From positions 1-64,000 of the forward strand of contig CAJODL010000007.1 of NCBI GenBank assembly GCA_905233165.1: a stretch of DNA of 64,000 nucleotides, given 5' to 3'. Position numbers and translations under genes: made by a program. This DNA is from an uncultured Prevotella sp. GTDB lineage: Bacteria > Bacteroidota > Bacteroidia > Bacteroidales > Bacteroidaceae. Each line of letters starts with the position of its first letter. The first letter of the stretch is position 1. Below the pieces are notes generated by a model. It was not told the DNA's origin and searched no databases. It saw only the letters and a list, made by a program, of their open reading frames with translations. This document shows, piece after piece, positions 1-7,712 of the stretch.

Positions 1-122
1 AGGACAATACTACTGCTGATTGCAAATGGTAATGTCCATTTTAACTTCCATTTTTACTCCCATTTTAACTTCCATTTAAACTTCCGAAACTTGAGTTAAG
101 CTCTTAAGCCGTAAGCCGTAAG

Positions 123-2333
123 CTATTCCGCAGTCACCTTCATTTCGGGGGCATTATGAGTGACATTGGTATCGGTGCAGTACCACTTGATGGTGAATTC
201 TGAGATGCCAAGGTCTTTGGCATAGCCCTTCAGCGTCTGCAGAGCATTAGGGTCGTTAAGCATAGCCTTCGATGTATTAACCAAATAATTGATTGTATTC
301 TCGCTATCTGGTGTCTTGTCTGCCAATACTATGGTTGGCTGGTAGAGGTCAGGGAACTGCTGCTGCAGATAGTTCGTCAGTTGTCCCTTCTGTCCCTCAT
401 GACCAGGCTTTCCCAACTCTGGGAAGTCCACATCCATGCGCCACGTCTGTTTTGAGCGGTTAGGCACCAAGAGCTCGTAGGAAACTGTATTGTTGTTGGC
501 ATCCGTAGAAGAGGTGGAACATAATTTACTGTCACCAAGAAGGAATAGCGGTTCAGAAAAATCACCATCACCATCTGTACAGCTTGAAACAAGTGAACAC
601 ATCGTTGGCATGTGGTATGTCTCTAAGGTGTATGCTCCTTCAGGATTGGCAACAGACCAGCATGCCTGATTGTCTATATTGACATCTGTGGTAAGAGCAT
701 CTGGTGCTATGGCATGTGTGGCATCTCCTTTGTCAACATCTCCCATATCTGTCTTGCCACATTCGTAGGTCCATTTTACCTTGTTACCATCTGTATTCTT
801 CACACATTTCAACTCCTTTGCATTTTCCATAGTTGTCAAAGTATATGATGTGCCTGTTGTCCATCCATGAGAGAAACTGAATCCGATGCTTCCACCAGGA
901 CTGGCGCCGAACACAGCACCGATAGTAGCACCGATGGTATTGGTTTCTGACTCTGATGTACCTACGGCAACTGAACGGGTAACATTGTTGTTGTCGGTAT
1001 CAGGGACAGCATCTTCGAGCTGTATGCTGCCATTGCCTGTAAGGTTAAGCGAGAAGTCGCCCTTGTTAAACCATGCACCATATACGGCACAGCCAACATC
1101 ATCTCCATATATCCCCATCGCCCATCCCATTTCTTCTTCCATTTCGGAAAAGTCGAAGCCTAATGTATTGTCCGGGTCACTATATCTGCTTTTTCCTACC
1201 CCTATCCACTTATCTTTTTCATACGGACCTCTATAGAGTGTCTTTGAGGCATCCCAGAGGTCATCGCCTTCACGCTTACCGCCAACTGAGGCTACGACCT
1301 TCTGTTCTGTGTAATAATAGTCCTTGTTGGTCTCCATATTATGAACACCCCATACGCGGATGATTTCCTGATAGGCATTGTCCTTCTTGAGAGGATTGTT
1401 CACCTCAAGGATTTTATTGCCGTCCTTGTCTTTGCTAACCAAAACAGCAGAGAGCGTATTCTGATAGGTGTGCTCCTCGCTGGCACTCATCAGGCTGTTG
1501 ATGACATCACCACCATCGGCACGGGTAACGCTTCTGGAGAATGGTGCTTGGGCACTCTTTACGTTTAGCCAATAGGCTGCACCATCGGCAAGGTAACCAC
1601 TGCTGCATTGGTCATATTCCTGCGTTATAGTTTTTGTCTTGGTGCTATTCGAACCATCTTTGTTTGTTACAGTATAAGTAATAGTCCTGGTGCCATAAGG
1701 AGCACACTGGTAATAGCCCTTACGGGAGAAGATGACCATCTCGGCAACTGGTGCTGCATCACCTACCCCACTGCGAGTGGATGCCAGAGCATTGATGTTT
1801 GCAATGCGAGTCTTCATCTTCGCTGCATCAGCATTGATAGTATTGCTGGAAGTCAGGGTGTTTGGTGGAACAATATTGACAACAACACCACTGCCATCAT
1901 CTTTTGTAAGGATATCGTATGTTGCCTGCTCAAATTTTGCCGACAGCTGCTCCATCAGATGTACCAGATGTGCATTATGAGGCTTCTCTATTGCGATATA
2001 GCCACCTGTCAGGTATATCTTTGCTGCCTCCAGCCATTCTGTCAGAGGACGGCTTAAGATGTCTTCACCTTTGATGAGTATCATCTTGGTATTATCATTG
2101 ACACTGGTGGTGGTATTAGACAAACGACGCACAAGGGCTGCACCCATAGAACTGTCGTCAAAGGAGCTCATCACCGCTGTAGGAAGATCGGCTATCACCC
2201 TTGTCTGCATCTGGTCAGCATTGGGGTCGAAAGAATTAGAAAAACTCTCGTCATCACAACATGATGACAGCATTGTCATAACAGCGCCAAATACAAAGAT
2301 TGCTGAAAAACGAAGAAATTTACTTTTTCTCAT
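123..2333 (-). CDS. Large surface or periplasmic lipoprotein, function unknown
   Basis: The 736-aa product begins with a signal peptide and a lipobox (L22-S-S-C25), so it should be a lipoprotein. I recognise no family over the full length. Around residues 470-540 is a Gly/Ser/Thr-rich stretch (TIGATIGAVFGASPGG, then GFSFSHGWTTGTSY) followed by a Lys/Trp-rich segment; this recalls the amphipathic stem of leukocidin-type beta-pore-forming proteins, but the resemblance is by eye only. A -7 box lies on the minus strand at 2374-2381, giving a leader of about 35 nt. The neighbouring plus-strand gene is divergent, so this looks like a single-gene unit. Confidence 0.75.
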   Translation of the reverse strand: MRKSKFLRFSAIFVFGAVMTMLSSCCDDESFSNSFDPNADQMQTRVIADLPTAVMSSFDDSSMGAALVRRLSNTTTSVNDNTKMILIKGEDILSRPLTEWLEAAKIYLTGGYIAIEKPHNAHLVHLMEQLSAKFEQATYDILTKDDGSGVVVNIVPPNTLTSSNTINADAAKMKTRIANINALASTRSGVGDAAPVAEMVIFSRKGYYQCAPYGTRTITYTVTNKDGSNSTKTKTITQEYDQCSSGYLADGAAYWLNVKSAQAPFSRSVTRADGGDVINSLMSASEEHTYQNTLSAVLVSKDKDGNKILEVNNPLKKDNAYQEIIRVWGVHNMETNKDYYYTEQKVVASVGGKREGDDLWDASKTLYRGPYEKDKWIGVGKSRYSDPDNTLGFDFSEMEEEMGWAMGIYGDDVGCAVYGAWFNKGDFSLNLTGNGSIQLEDAVPDTDNNNVTRSVAVGTSESETNTIGATIGAVFGASPGGSIGFSFSHGWTTGTSYTLTTMENAKELKCVKNTDGNKVKWTYECGKTDMGDVDKGDATHAIAPDALTTDVNIDNQACWSVANPEGAYTLETYHMPTMCSLVSSCTDGDGDFSEPLFLLGDSKLCSTSSTDANNNTVSYELLVPNRSKQTWRMDVDFPELGKPGHEGQKGQLTNYLQQQFPDLYQPTIVLADKTPDSENTINYLVNTSKAMLNDPNALQTLKGYAKDLGISEFTIKWYCTDTNVTHNAPEMKVTAE

Positions 2334-2373
2334 ATAGTTGGTTGTTTAAGATAGGTTAGCACCATTTATGGTG

Positions 2374-2408
2374 CAAATATAACACTTTTTTCCACATATC
2401 GTAACAAA
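2374..2408 (-). promoter_or_regulatory. Bacteroidota-type promoter for the lipoprotein gene
   Basis: On the minus strand the -7 box reads TATATTTG (2374-2381). A TTTG -33 element is at 2405-2408, with a 23-bp spacer, slightly longer than the usual 19-21. The start codon is about 35 nt downstream of the expected start of transcription. Confidence 0.5.
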
Positions 2409-2425
2409 AGAGGCGTTTTTTTTCG

Positions 2426-2549
2426 TTTTTTTTGCATTATTCAAAACTTAATCGTAACTTTGGATAAGTTACTCCGTCATGATAATGCCCAAAAATAAAA
2501 ATAAATTCTTATTTTTTTTTGCATTATTCAAAACTTAATCGTAACTTTG
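2426..2549 (+). repeat. Exact 37-bp direct repeat carrying a promoter, two copies
   Basis: The same 37 bp occur at 2426-2462 and 2513-2549: eight T, then GCATTATTCAAAACTTAATC, then GTAACTTTG. The copies start 87 bp apart. Each holds a complete TTTG-n20-TAACTTTG promoter, so the Dabb-family gene downstream has two identical promoters in tandem. The 50 bp between the copies shows no gene. Confidence 0.85.
2518..2549 (+). promoter_or_regulatory. Promoter (proximal copy) for the Dabb-family gene
   Basis: TTTG at 2518-2521 and TAACTTTG at 2542-2549 are separated by 20 bp, the Bacteroidota consensus. The ATG at 2583 is about 27 nt downstream of the expected transcription start. The distal copy (TTTG 2431-2434, TAACTTTG 2455-2462) would give a leader of about 114 nt. 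Confidence 0.65.
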
Positions 2550-2582
2550 CAGCTTGAAGTTGAAAATGAAGAAAATAAGATT

Positions 2583-2888
2583 ATGGTAAAACACGTAATT
2601 TTGTGGACATTGAATCCTGACCTCTCTGAAGAGGAGAAGAGTACTGTTAAGGCTGGTATTAAAGAGGGTTTAGAAGGCCTTGTCGGTAAGGTGCCGGGCC
2701 TTATTGATGCAAAGGTGAATGTTTCAGGACGTTTGGAATCTTCAAATGCTGATGTGATGCTGGACAGCACCCTTGAGAGCGAAGCTGCCCTGAAGGCTTA
2801 TGCTACTCACCCGGAGCATGTGGCTGTAGCAAACAACAAGGTGCGTCCTTATACCGTACAAAGAACTTGCCTCGATTTTGAGATTTAA
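2583..2888 (+). CDS. Dabb-family (stress-responsive alpha/beta barrel) protein
   Basis: A 101-aa protein beginning MVKHVILWTL, with the family pattern of an N-terminal VKHVxxW strand, a helix (EEKSTVKAGIKEGLEGL), and a C-terminal helix with HPEH before the last strand. Dabb proteins are small dimeric ferredoxin-like folds. The function of bacterial members is mostly unknown. The reading frame is open 12 codons further upstream, but that stretch overlaps the promoter (2542-2549), so the ATG at 2583 is the sensible start. Confidence 0.85.
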   Translation: MVKHVILWTLNPDLSEEEKSTVKAGIKEGLEGLVGKVPGLIDAKVNVSGRLESSNADVMLDSTLESEAALKAYATHPEHVAVANNKVRPYTVQRTCLDFEI

Positions 2889-2892
2889 AAGA

Positions 2893-3618
2893 ATGGAAGC
2901 AAGAAGAATATTTACGACACTACTTGTGGCTGTTGCCGCTGTGGTGGGTATCTCGGCCCAGAAGGCTGTATATCTTACTACAGAGCAGTTGCCTAATCTT
3001 ATAAAGAGTCTGCCTGCACCTCCTGCGTTTGACAGTCCTGAGTTTGCTTACGACATAATACGCTATCAATGGGGAAAGCAGCAGCGCAAAGACCCTGAGC
3101 GTGCTGCTATCGCAAAGGGGGATGCTATATGGGACTCTCTCGACTCATTGTTTCACCAGTTTGCTGTTCCTTTCGGCTTGGAGGTGACACCAAAGGGTAC
3201 TCCAGAGATTTACAAACTGCTTACTACGGCAATCTACACCATCGACCAGATGCGTGTAGCTCCAAAGGCATACTATAAGCGCCAGCGTCCTTTTGAACGT
3301 TATGACGAACCGATGCTGACGGGAGAAGAGGATGCTTTGCGTGGTGAGGGCAGTTATCCTTCAGGACATGCCTTGCGTGGACAGGCTTGTGCCTTAGTGA
3401 TGGCGCAGATAGCACCAGAGAGGGCTGACACTATCTTCTATCGTGCTTATATCTATGCTCAAAGCCGCGTCATTGCCGGAGCGCATTGGCAGAGCGATGT
3501 GGATGCCAGCAGAAATGGGGCGTCAATAGGTTTTTGCGCCTTACAGGGCTGCCCTGCATTCATCGAACAGATGAAAAAGGCGAAGGAAGAATATAAGAGG
3601 GTGAACATTAAACATTGA
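2893..3618 (+). CDS. Class A PAP2-type acid phosphatase, exported
   Basis: A 241-aa protein with an N-terminal signal peptide ending near VVGISAQ. It carries the full three-part PAP2 / class A non-specific acid phosphatase signature: KAYYKRQRP (K-x6-RP), YPSGHA (PSGH) and SRVIAGAHWQSD (SR-x5-H-x3-D). It should remove phosphate from phosphomonoesters or lipid-linked substrates in the periplasm. The start at 2893 is preferred over an in-frame ATG at 2878, which overlaps the upstream gene; from 2893 the signal peptide is well formed. It is followed at once by the DUF3078 gene. Confidence 0.88.
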   Translation: MEARRIFTTLLVAVAAVVGISAQKAVYLTTEQLPNLIKSLPAPPAFDSPEFAYDIIRYQWGKQQRKDPERAAIAKGDAIWDSLDSLFHQFAVPFGLEVTPKGTPEIYKLLTTAIYTIDQMRVAPKAYYKRQRPFERYDEPMLTGEEDALRGEGSYPSGHALRGQACALVMAQIAPERADTIFYRAYIYAQSRVIAGAHWQSDVDASRNGASIGFCALQGCPAFIEQMKKAKEEYKRVNIKH

Positions 3619-3623
3619 TAATT

Positions 3624-4784
3624 ATGCATTATGCATTATGCATTATATTGTTTATGACACTGGGTGTCAGTGGTGTGTGGGGACAGACGGCGAGTTTTAA
3701 ACTGTTCTCTCCGCTGAAATATTATCCTGATATAACAAAGGATGTCATGACTTGTGACAGCGCTGAGCAGACGCTGGAGAACAGGATATTGATGGATATG
3801 TATATCAAGCACCCGGAGCTGGTAGAGAAGGATATCGAGACGGGGACTGCTGTCGGCATCGGCACTACTCCCGATACACCGCCTTCGCTATCGCTGACAG
3901 ATACTACAAAGATGCTGCCTATTGCGACTATGGGGATACCAATGAAGCATCCGACACAACCTGTAGATCTGTATGTCACAAAACCTCGCTTCTGGACCTT
4001 CATGGGTGACTACTTCCTGCAATTTATGCAGAACCACGTTTCTGACAACTGGTATCAGAGCGGTAACAAGAGTTGGGCAATGTTGGGAACAGTAACCCTG
4101 CAATATAACTACGACAACGCAAGGAAACTGAAGTTCAACAACAAGCTGGAGATGCGATTAGGGTTCCACACCTCGGATGCAGATACTGTAAATAAATTCA
4201 AGACATCGGAAGACCTGATACGCTACACGGGAAGATTTGACCGTCAGGCACACAAGCAATGGTATTATGCCTTACAGGTGTTGGCATACACACAGTTTAT
4301 GAGGGGGTTGAAAGATAATGACAAGAAGACTTATTCGGACTTTATGTCGCCTTTCACTCTTAACGTCTCTTTAGGTATGGATTACTTTGTCGAGACAAAG
4401 AACAAGAAACTGAAAGGTGTCATCCACCTCGCACCATTGGCGTTTAACTTCAAATATGTAGATAGGAAGAATCTGGCAGCAGCTAACGGCATAAAGACAG
4501 ACCATCGCACGTTGGAGGACTTTGGTTCGCAGACAACAGTAGAATTGGAATGGAGACCTATTGTTGACATGCTATCGTGGAAAACACGTTTTTATGCTTA
4601 CACAACATACCACAAACTGCTCGTGGAATGGGAAAACACTATTTCGCTTAAGGTAAACAGATTCCTGTCAACAAACCTGTTCTTGTATCCACGCTTTGAC
4701 GACAGCGTAATGCCGATAGAACCAGGACACACCTTATTACAATTCAAGGAATACTTCTCCTTCGGGTTTAGCTATAGTATGTAG
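3624..4784 (+). CDS. DUF3078 family protein, exported
   Basis: About 386 aa. It matches the Bacteroidota DUF3078 family by the block beginning DYFLQFMQNHVSDNWYQSGN and then many aromatic-rich alternating strands, suggesting an outer-membrane beta-barrel; the molecular role is unknown. The proposed start lies inside a run of the repeated unit TTATGCA (3622-3645), so the first residues (MHYALC) are written by a tandem repeat; a shorter start at 3654 (MTLGVSG) also gives a signal peptide. The gene starts 5 bp after the phosphatase stop, so the two are probably cotranscribed. Confidence 0.75.
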   Translation: MHYALCIILFMTLGVSGVWGQTASFKLFSPLKYYPDITKDVMTCDSAEQTLENRILMDMYIKHPELVEKDIETGTAVGIGTTPDTPPSLSLTDTTKMLPIATMGIPMKHPTQPVDLYVTKPRFWTFMGDYFLQFMQNHVSDNWYQSGNKSWAMLGTVTLQYNYDNARKLKFNNKLEMRLGFHTSDADTVNKFKTSEDLIRYTGRFDRQAHKQWYYALQVLAYTQFMRGLKDNDKKTYSDFMSPFTLNVSLGMDYFVETKNKKLKGVIHLAPLAFNFKYVDRKNLAAANGIKTDHRTLEDFGSQTTVELEWRPIVDMLSWKTRFYAYTTYHKLLVEWENTISLKVNRFLSTNLFLYPRFDDSVMPIEPGHTLLQFKEYFSFGFSYSM

Positions 4785-4889
4785 GAAGAGCTAAGAGCTA
4801 AGAACTAAGAACTAAGAACTAAGAGCTAAGAGCTAAGAGCTGAGAGCTAAGAACTAAGAGCTGAGAGCTAAGAACTAAGAGCTAAGAAG
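4785..4889. repeat. Tandem heptamer array (AGCTAAG / AACTAAG)
   Basis: About 14 degenerate copies of a 7-nt unit (AGCTAAG, AACTAAG, GAGCTGA) fill the space between two convergent genes. No clear terminator hairpin is visible in this stretch. Confidence 0.85.
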
Positions 4890-4912
4890 GATGAAGGATG
4901 AAAGCTTAAAGT

Positions 4913-5674
4913 TTACTGTTCTGCATCAACGGGATCGTCTTTGGTGTAACCACGTAGGATGTTGACGTCTTTCTTAATCTTAAAGACTTGTCCGTCGGCA
5001 CCTTTGGCTGTACATAGAACAAAATATGTACCTTGCTTTACCTGGTGTCCATGATATGACCCATCCCAGCCTTCACCATTTACGTCATTCCACTCATAGA
5101 GTTTCTGGCCCCAACGATTGAAGATAATGGCACGAAACTCCACAATACTCTTGAATGACTTTGGCTTATAGAAATCATTCACACCATCTCCATTAGGAGA
5201 GAAGGCATTAGGAAGTATCAGTTCACTCTCACTGGCCTTAATGGTAAGAGGGGCAGCATCAAGGGTGTAGTACTCGCGTTTGAATTCTATCACCTCCATC
5301 TGGCCAGTCGATGTATTCCATCTTTCGAAAGTAGCATAGAGCGCAATGGAATCAGTGCCGGCAGAGGTAAACTGTATTGTCGGATTTTCCTCGTATCGGG
5401 TGATATAAGGAGCATCGAGAGTACCACCTTTATGGCACACACGCCATTCATATTTCATATCCCAGCCTTCGCCATTGATAACATTCATATAGAAGGTTGC
5501 ATTGATAGGGGCAGAACCCTCATATTCCGTAACATGCTCAACAGTAGCATTATCGGCACCAACAGCATCAAACCATATCTCTAAGGATGGCTGAGCTTTT
5601 GTTTCAACGCCAAAAAACAAAAAAATAACGGAAAAGAGGAACGAAAAGAGGGAGTATGATAATATTTTATTCAT
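4913..5674 (-). CDS. Gliding-motility-type C-terminal domain protein, exported
   Basis: 253 aa. After a signal peptide (ending near ETKAQP) comes a PKD/Ig-like N-terminal half and then the typical gliding-motility-associated C-terminal domain: LPNAFSPNGDGVNDFYKP, IFNRWGQKLYEW, WDGSYHGHQVKQGTYFV. Proteins with this domain are usually exported in Bacteroidota, often through the type IX secretion system; the domain can act as sorting signal or as a cell-wall-associated fold. The gene is divergent from the binding-protein gene at 5783. Confidence 0.82.
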   Translation of the reverse strand: MNKILSYSLFSFLFSVIFLFFGVETKAQPSLEIWFDAVGADNATVEHVTEYEGSAPINATFYMNVINGEGWDMKYEWRVCHKGGTLDAPYITRYEENPTIQFTSAGTDSIALYATFERWNTSTGQMEVIEFKREYYTLDAAPLTIKASESELILPNAFSPNGDGVNDFYKPKSFKSIVEFRAIIFNRWGQKLYEWNDVNGEGWDGSYHGHQVKQGTYFVLCTAKGADGQVFKIKKDVNILRGYTKDDPVDAEQ

Positions 5675-5722
5675 AAAGAAAGAGAATTTTTCTGCAATTT
5701 TAATCTTTTTATTGTCACTATC

Positions 5723-5753
5723 TTTGTTTTATGGACTTTTTTTTCTACTTTTG
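5723..5753 (+). promoter_or_regulatory. Promoter for the periplasmic-binding-fold gene
   Basis: TTTG at 5723-5726 and TACTTTTG at 5746-5753, spacer 19 bp. Expected transcription start near 5760, about 23 nt before the ATG at 5783. Confidence 0.65.
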
Positions 5754-5782
5754 CACGCGGAAATGAAAAACCCGTATATTTA

Positions 5783-6850
5783 ATGAAACGTTTAACTTCA
5801 TTTTTTATTGCATTAATCATCTGTTGCAACCTGTTTGCACAAGATACTTTGAAGGTTGGCGTTATGTTGCCACTTCATAAAATTGATGGCGACGGCAGAC
5901 GTATGTTAGAGTATTATCGTGGTTTGTTATTAGGCATTGAAGACTTGAAGAAACAAGGTAAGAATATCGCTGTCCGTGCTTGGAATATGCCAGCAAATAG
6001 TGACGCAAGAACAGTTCTTGTGAGAGAAGGGGCTTCTAACTGCAACATTATTTTTGGTCCGCTATACTCCAAGTACGTAAAGGTGATGGCAGACTTCTGT
6101 AAGGCATACAACATAAAACTCGTCATTCCTTTCTCTATAACAGGTGACCATGTGGACCATTATCCTAATATCTATCAGGTTTATCAGCCACAGTCATGGA
6201 TAGACGAAACTACGGTGCAACGCATCATGATAAACTTTACAGGATATCATCCAGTCATCGTCAATTGTAACGACACTCTTTCAAAAAAAGGTTCTTTCAC
6301 CACTTTGCTGAGACAGGCTTACGAGACAAGGGGAATACAATATAATGTCACAAATGTGCTGAATCCTGATGACACTTTTGAAAAGGCATTCTCAACCAAG
6401 AGGAAAAATCTCGTTATTCTCAATAGCGGACGTTCGCCAGAACTGACAAAGGTGATTACAAAGCTGGATACCCTAAAGGCACATAATCCGGAAATAGAGG
6501 TAACAATGTTCGGATATAACGAATGGCTGATGTATGCAAAGTATAACAAGGCAAACTTTGAGAAATATAACGTACACCTGCCATCAAACTATTATTACAA
6601 CGAAAACGGCAAACAGGTGCAGGCACTTGAGAATAGGTATTTCCGCAACTTCCACGAAAATATGCAGTATGCCTTACCCCGCTTTGCTCTTACCGGTTAT
6701 GATCATGCTATGTACTTCTTGGGACACTCCACGAAATGGCTACAGACACCACTGGACTTTGAGAAAGTACCTGGCGGAGGATATCGCAACAAAGCGTTTT
6801 ATCTCATACACTACAAGCCAACAGGAGGTGTAGAAGCGGTGAAGTATTAA
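5783..6850 (+). CDS. Type 1 periplasmic-binding-fold protein
   Basis: 355 aa with a signal peptide ending at NLFAQ. The mature part starts LKVGVMLPLH, typical of Leu/Ile/Val-binding-type folds, and continues through IIFGPLYSKYVKVMADFCK and LVIPFSI, as in LppC/YraM-like and LysM-associated receptor-like proteins of Bacteroidota. No lipobox is seen. It probably binds a ligand or a cell-wall partner in the periplasm; no permease genes are adjacent, so an ABC-transport role is not supported. It is followed by a hexamer array and a beta-barrel gene on the same strand. Confidence 0.7.
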   Translation: MKRLTSFFIALIICCNLFAQDTLKVGVMLPLHKIDGDGRRMLEYYRGLLLGIEDLKKQGKNIAVRAWNMPANSDARTVLVREGASNCNIIFGPLYSKYVKVMADFCKAYNIKLVIPFSITGDHVDHYPNIYQVYQPQSWIDETTVQRIMINFTGYHPVIVNCNDTLSKKGSFTTLLRQAYETRGIQYNVTNVLNPDDTFEKAFSTKRKNLVILNSGRSPELTKVITKLDTLKAHNPEIEVTMFGYNEWLMYAKYNKANFEKYNVHLPSNYYYNENGKQVQALENRYFRNFHENMQYALPRFALTGYDHAMYFLGHSTKWLQTPLDFEKVPGGGYRNKAFYLIHYKPTGGVEAVKY

Positions 6851-6906
6851 ACGAAAACGATAACGATAACGAAAACGGAAACGATAACGATAACGGAAAC
6901 GAAAAC
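6851..6906. repeat. Hexamer array (AACGAT / AACGAA / AACGGA)
   Basis: Nine or so 6-nt units fill the gap between two genes. The same hexamer family recurs inside uvrA (9211-9266) and inside ligA (50941-51066). Confidence 0.9.
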
Positions 6907-6914
6907 TACCCTGC

Positions 6915-7712
6915 ATGCGCAAACTGTTTAGCATTATAATAGCTTTCAGCCTCTTCGCCCTTAACACAAGGGCACAGGTGGGGGATTATCGCAACACCTT
7001 CAGTGTTGGTGTCAGCGGAGGATATATCCTGACGAAGATGAGTTTTGTCACTGCTGTACCACAGACAATGCTGGGAAGTATGACAGGAGGTGTGTCATTC
7101 AGATATACCTCAGAGAAATATTTCTCTACACTATGCGCCATACAGGCAGAGGTAAACTACACACAGAAGGGTTGGAAGGAGAAGATAGAAACGTATGACA
7201 ATGGTCCCGTCATAAATCCTAAAACAGGTGTAGCAGAGTCATACCAGAGACGCATCAACTATATTGAAATCCCTATCTTTGCACACCTATCATGGGGAAA
7301 AGAGAGCAAGGGTATAAATGGTTTCGTGAACCTCGGACCACAGATAGGTTTCTGTATCGGAGAATCAACAAAGAAAAACTATGACATCCCTTATACGAAA
7401 GCCAACACAGACAAAGGCGCTTTCGCTGAACAGGGCATCACCAAATTCTCAAGTCATCAGGGACGCATCAGCATCATAGAGGCACAGGAGACGATGCCTG
7501 TGGAACATAAATTCGATTATGGTATCACCTTGGGCGCTGGTGTGGAAGCGTGCATCAACAAGGTTGGACGCTTTGACTTAGAGGGACGTTTCTACTACGG
7601 ACTCGGAAATATCTATGGCGACTCGAAGAAAGACTACTTCGGAGCCTCTAACCATACTACTGTTTACATAAAACTTTCTTACTTCTATGACCTCAAGAAA
7701 AACAAACATTGA
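6915..7712 (+). CDS. PorT-like outer-membrane beta-barrel protein
   Basis: 265 aa: signal peptide (ending LNTRAQ), then alternating aromatic strands typical of the outer membrane beta-barrel family PF13568 ([54 protein letters not shown]). The motif YIEIPI followed by a G-rich strand is common in this family. The role of individual members is usually unknown. The last 26 bp overlap the start of uvrA in another frame. Confidence 0.8.
   Translation: MRKLFSIIIAFSLFALNTRAQVGDYRNTFSVGVSGGYILTKMSFVTAVPQTMLGSMTGGVSFRYTSEKYFSTLCAIQAEVNYTQKGWKEKIETYDNGPVINPKTGVAESYQRRINYIEIPIFAHLSWGKESKGINGFVNLGPQIGFCIGESTKKNYDIPYTKANTDKGAFAEQGITKFSSHQGRISIIEAQETMPVEHKFDYGITLGAGVEACINKVGRFDLEGRFYYGLGNIYGDSKKDYFGASNHTTVYIKLSYFYDLKKNKH

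Noticed and set aside
5783..6850. Amino-acid ABC transporter binding protein
   Set aside because: No permease or ATPase genes nearby, so only the fold is claimed.
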